A stretch of 6,092 bases of DNA, taken from NCBI GenBank assembly GCA_023390875.1, contig JAEWCA010000372.1:1-6092 (forward strand). Reading direction: 5' to 3'. The DNA is from Actinomycetes bacterium. GTDB taxonomy: Bacteria > Actinomycetota > Actinomycetes > Actinomycetales > Cellulomonadaceae. The position numbers and the translations under genes are program-made. Each line of letters begins with the position of its first letter. Position 1 is the stretch's first letter. This document shows positions 5,179 to 6,092 of the stretch, piece after piece. The notes under the pieces are model-generated. The model saw only the letters and a list, made by a program, of their open reading frames with translations. It was not told the DNA's origin and did no database searches.

Positions 5179-5249
5179 GCGGGTGTAGTTCAATGGCAGA
5201 ACATCAGCTTCCCAAGCTGATAGCGCGGGTTCGATTCCCGTCACCCGCT
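5179..5249 (+). tRNA. tRNA-Gly (anticodon CCC)
   Basis: A complete cloverleaf can be drawn. Acceptor stem GCGGGTG (5179-5185) pairs with CACCCGC (5242-5248). The D arm is GTTC/GAAC (5188-5191 with 5199-5202). Anticodon stem TCAGC/GCTGA (5204-5208 with 5216-5220) encloses the loop TTCCCAA, giving anticodon CCC at 5211-5213, which reads glycine GGG codons. The variable loop has four bases. The T arm is GCGGG/CCCGT with loop TTCGATT. The discriminator is T5249. The next bases are CCG, so the 3' CCA is not encoded and must be added by the nucleotidyltransferase. It is a single-gene unit, with its own -10 candidate upstream and a strong terminator downstream. Confidence 0.97.
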
Positions 5250-5264
5250 CCGGATCGCCCCACG

Positions 5265-5302
5265 GAAGCCGCACGTCGTCGATGTGCGGCTTCGCTTCTT
5301 CC
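5265..5302 (+). terminator. Intrinsic terminator of the tRNA-Gly gene
   Basis: GAAGCCGCAC (5265-5274) pairs perfectly with GTGCGGCTTC (5284-5293). The stem can extend inward by three more pairs to a GTC loop. A pyrimidine-rich tail CGCTTCTTCC follows. Position 15 bases after the tRNA and strong pairing make this a convincing transcription stop. It also argues against an upstream GTG start (5284) for the following gene, because that codon lies inside the hairpin. Confidence 0.82.
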
Positions 5303-5369
5303 TCGACGGCGTCGCCCCACCCGTTGCCCTCAGCGCGCGACGGACGGACACTGACCGGATCACCCGGTC

Positions 5370-5374
5370 GGAGG
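5370..5374 (+). promoter_or_regulatory. Ribosome binding site setting the start of the last gene
   Basis: GGAGG lies five bases before the ATG at 5380. It selects this codon over the in-frame GTG at 5284 and the later ATG at 5470. Confidence 0.75.
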
Positions 5375-5379
5375 TCACC

Positions 5380-6069
5380 ATGCGCACCCGTCCCGCCCCC
5401 AGCATCCCCGACGCCCTGCCCGAGCTGCGGCCCGGCAGGCATCGCCGCCCCGAGCAGGGCGGCTGCCTCATGGAGTGGACGAGCGTGCTGGCGGGTGAGC
5501 GCTGGAGCGACCACCCCACGTGCACGCACCCGTTGCTCGCCCATCTCGCGCGGTCGGTCAACGACCTCGTCGAGGACGGCTCGCGGGCGGGCCTGACGCA
5601 CCTGGTCCCGGACCTGGTCGGCACGAACAGCGACGACCCGGCGTGGGCCCTGGAGATCGCAGACGTCGCCGCCCGGCACGCGCTGCCCGTCGCCCGTGTG
5701 CAGGACGCCCGGGTGCTCGCGGTCGCGCTCATCACGCTCGACAAGCTGCTGGAGCCGGTCGACGGTCGACCGGCGGGAGCGCGACGACGCACGACGGTCG
5801 ACGCGCTCGCGACCGTGCCGCTCGACGCGGCGTGGGCCGAGCGGTTCACGAAGGCGATGGGCCGTCCGCGGCGGACGCGCGACCTGCCGCGCGGGGTCGT
5901 GGACGTGTCGCTCGCGGCCGTCGCCATGGGTCCGCACTGCGACGAGGACCTCGTCGCGATGCTGCGCCACGCCGTGGCCACGTGCCGGGCGATGGTGCCG
6001 CCGCGCGCGGACCTCGACGGCGCCGGGTCGCTGACGTGGCGGGGGCTCGTGGAGGCGCAGGCGAGCTGA
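5380..6069 (+). CDS. Conserved actinobacterial protein of unknown function
   Basis: The protein has 229 residues, no signal peptide and no clear membrane helix, so it is probably cytoplasmic. I recognise the type, recurring in Streptomyces and other actinobacteria as a hypothetical protein, but know no function. Its most distinctive part is residues 20-57: R-H-R-x-P-E-x-G-G-C-L-M-E-W, then SVLAGERWSDHP and CTHPLLAHLAR. C29, E32, H45, C48 and H50 lie close together and could bind a metal or form an active site; that is inference. The middle (about 86-126) is Ala/Leu-rich and predicted helical. A basic segment GARRR (133-137) and a late MGPHCDEDL (183-191) follow. The start at 5380 has GGAGG five bases upstream. 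TTGCCC (5324-5329), 17 bp before GACACT (5347-5352), is a weak promoter candidate after the tRNA terminator. The stop at 6067-6069 is followed by 23 bases without recognisable features. Confidence 0.8.
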   Translation: MRTRPAPSIPDALPELRPGRHRRPEQGGCLMEWTSVLAGERWSDHPTCTHPLLAHLARSVNDLVEDGSRAGLTHLVPDLVGTNSDDPAWALEIADVAARHALPVARVQDARVLAVALITLDKLLEPVDGRPAGARRRTTVDALATVPLDAAWAERFTKAMGRPRRTRDLPRGVVDVSLAAVAMGPHCDEDLVAMLRHAVATCRAMVPPRADLDGAGSLTWRGLVEAQAS

Positions 6070-6092
6070 CGACGGCACGCACGGACGGCTGC

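Noticed and set aside
4484..5188. 234-codon plus-strand open frame over the acetyltransferase gene
   Set aside because: It is antisense to a well-supported GNAT gene, has low-complexity Val/Gly/Arg composition and runs into the tRNA gene.
5179..5249. tRNA-Gly as an integration site with a flanking mobile island
   Set aside because: No integrase, no duplicated tRNA 3' end and no change in composition are visible in the window.
5284..5379. N-terminal extension of the last gene from a GTG at 5284
   Set aside because: The codon lies inside the tRNA terminator hairpin and has no ribosome site, whereas GGAGG stands five bases before the ATG at 5380.

Overview
The window reads as chromosomal DNA of a high-G+C cellulolytic actinobacterium, most likely Cellulomonas or a close relative. 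The main evidence is an 822-residue cellobiose phosphorylase that I recognise as nearly co-linear with the Cellulomonas (Cellvibrio) gilvus/uda enzyme, with the same active-site residue numbers. Codon use is strongly G/C-ending throughout. I see no IS element, phage gene, CRISPR array or compositional break, so this looks like ordinary core or metabolic chromosome rather than an accessory island.

Layout. (1) Positions 1-259, minus strand: N-terminus of a membrane protein, probably a sensor histidine kinase, running off the left edge and apparently read from a leaderless promoter. (2) Positions 260-578: a 319-bp divergent regulatory region. It holds a cluster of GGTCG-type palindromes on the kinase side. 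On the plus side it holds a TATGCT -10 box, a CebR/CelR-like operator, an 18-bp perfect palindrome, a small hairpin and a Shine-Dalgarno site. (3) Positions 579-4069, plus strand: a two-gene unit, cellobiose phosphorylase then an aldose 1-epimerase (mutarotase) family protein, 29 bp apart. (4) Positions 4079-5053, minus strand: an ABM-like small protein and a GNAT acetyltransferase, converging on the cellobiose unit with a 9-bp gap. (5) Positions 5131-5293, plus strand: a tRNA-Gly(CCC) transcription unit with -10 box, tRNA and strong hairpin terminator. (6) Positions 5380-6069, plus strand: a conserved actinobacterial protein of unknown function. Nothing is seen in the last 23 bases.

How the genes work together. 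Cellobiose taken into the cell is split by phosphate to alpha-glucose 1-phosphate and glucose, saving one ATP per disaccharide. The adjacent mutarotase would equilibrate the anomers of glucose and cellobiose, which matters because this phosphorylase class is reported to be selective for the beta-anomer. The operator between promoter and gene matches the actinobacterial CebR/CelR consensus at 12 of 14 bases, so induction by cello-oligosaccharides is the likely control. The minus-strand pair, the tRNA and the last gene show no obvious link to this pathway.

I do not see strong evidence for a wholly undescribed system. The best leads are the layered control region upstream of the phosphorylase, the phosphorylase-mutarotase pairing, the conserved Cys/His-bearing unknown protein at the right end, and the GNAT protein resembling the C-terminal domain of O-GlcNAcase.
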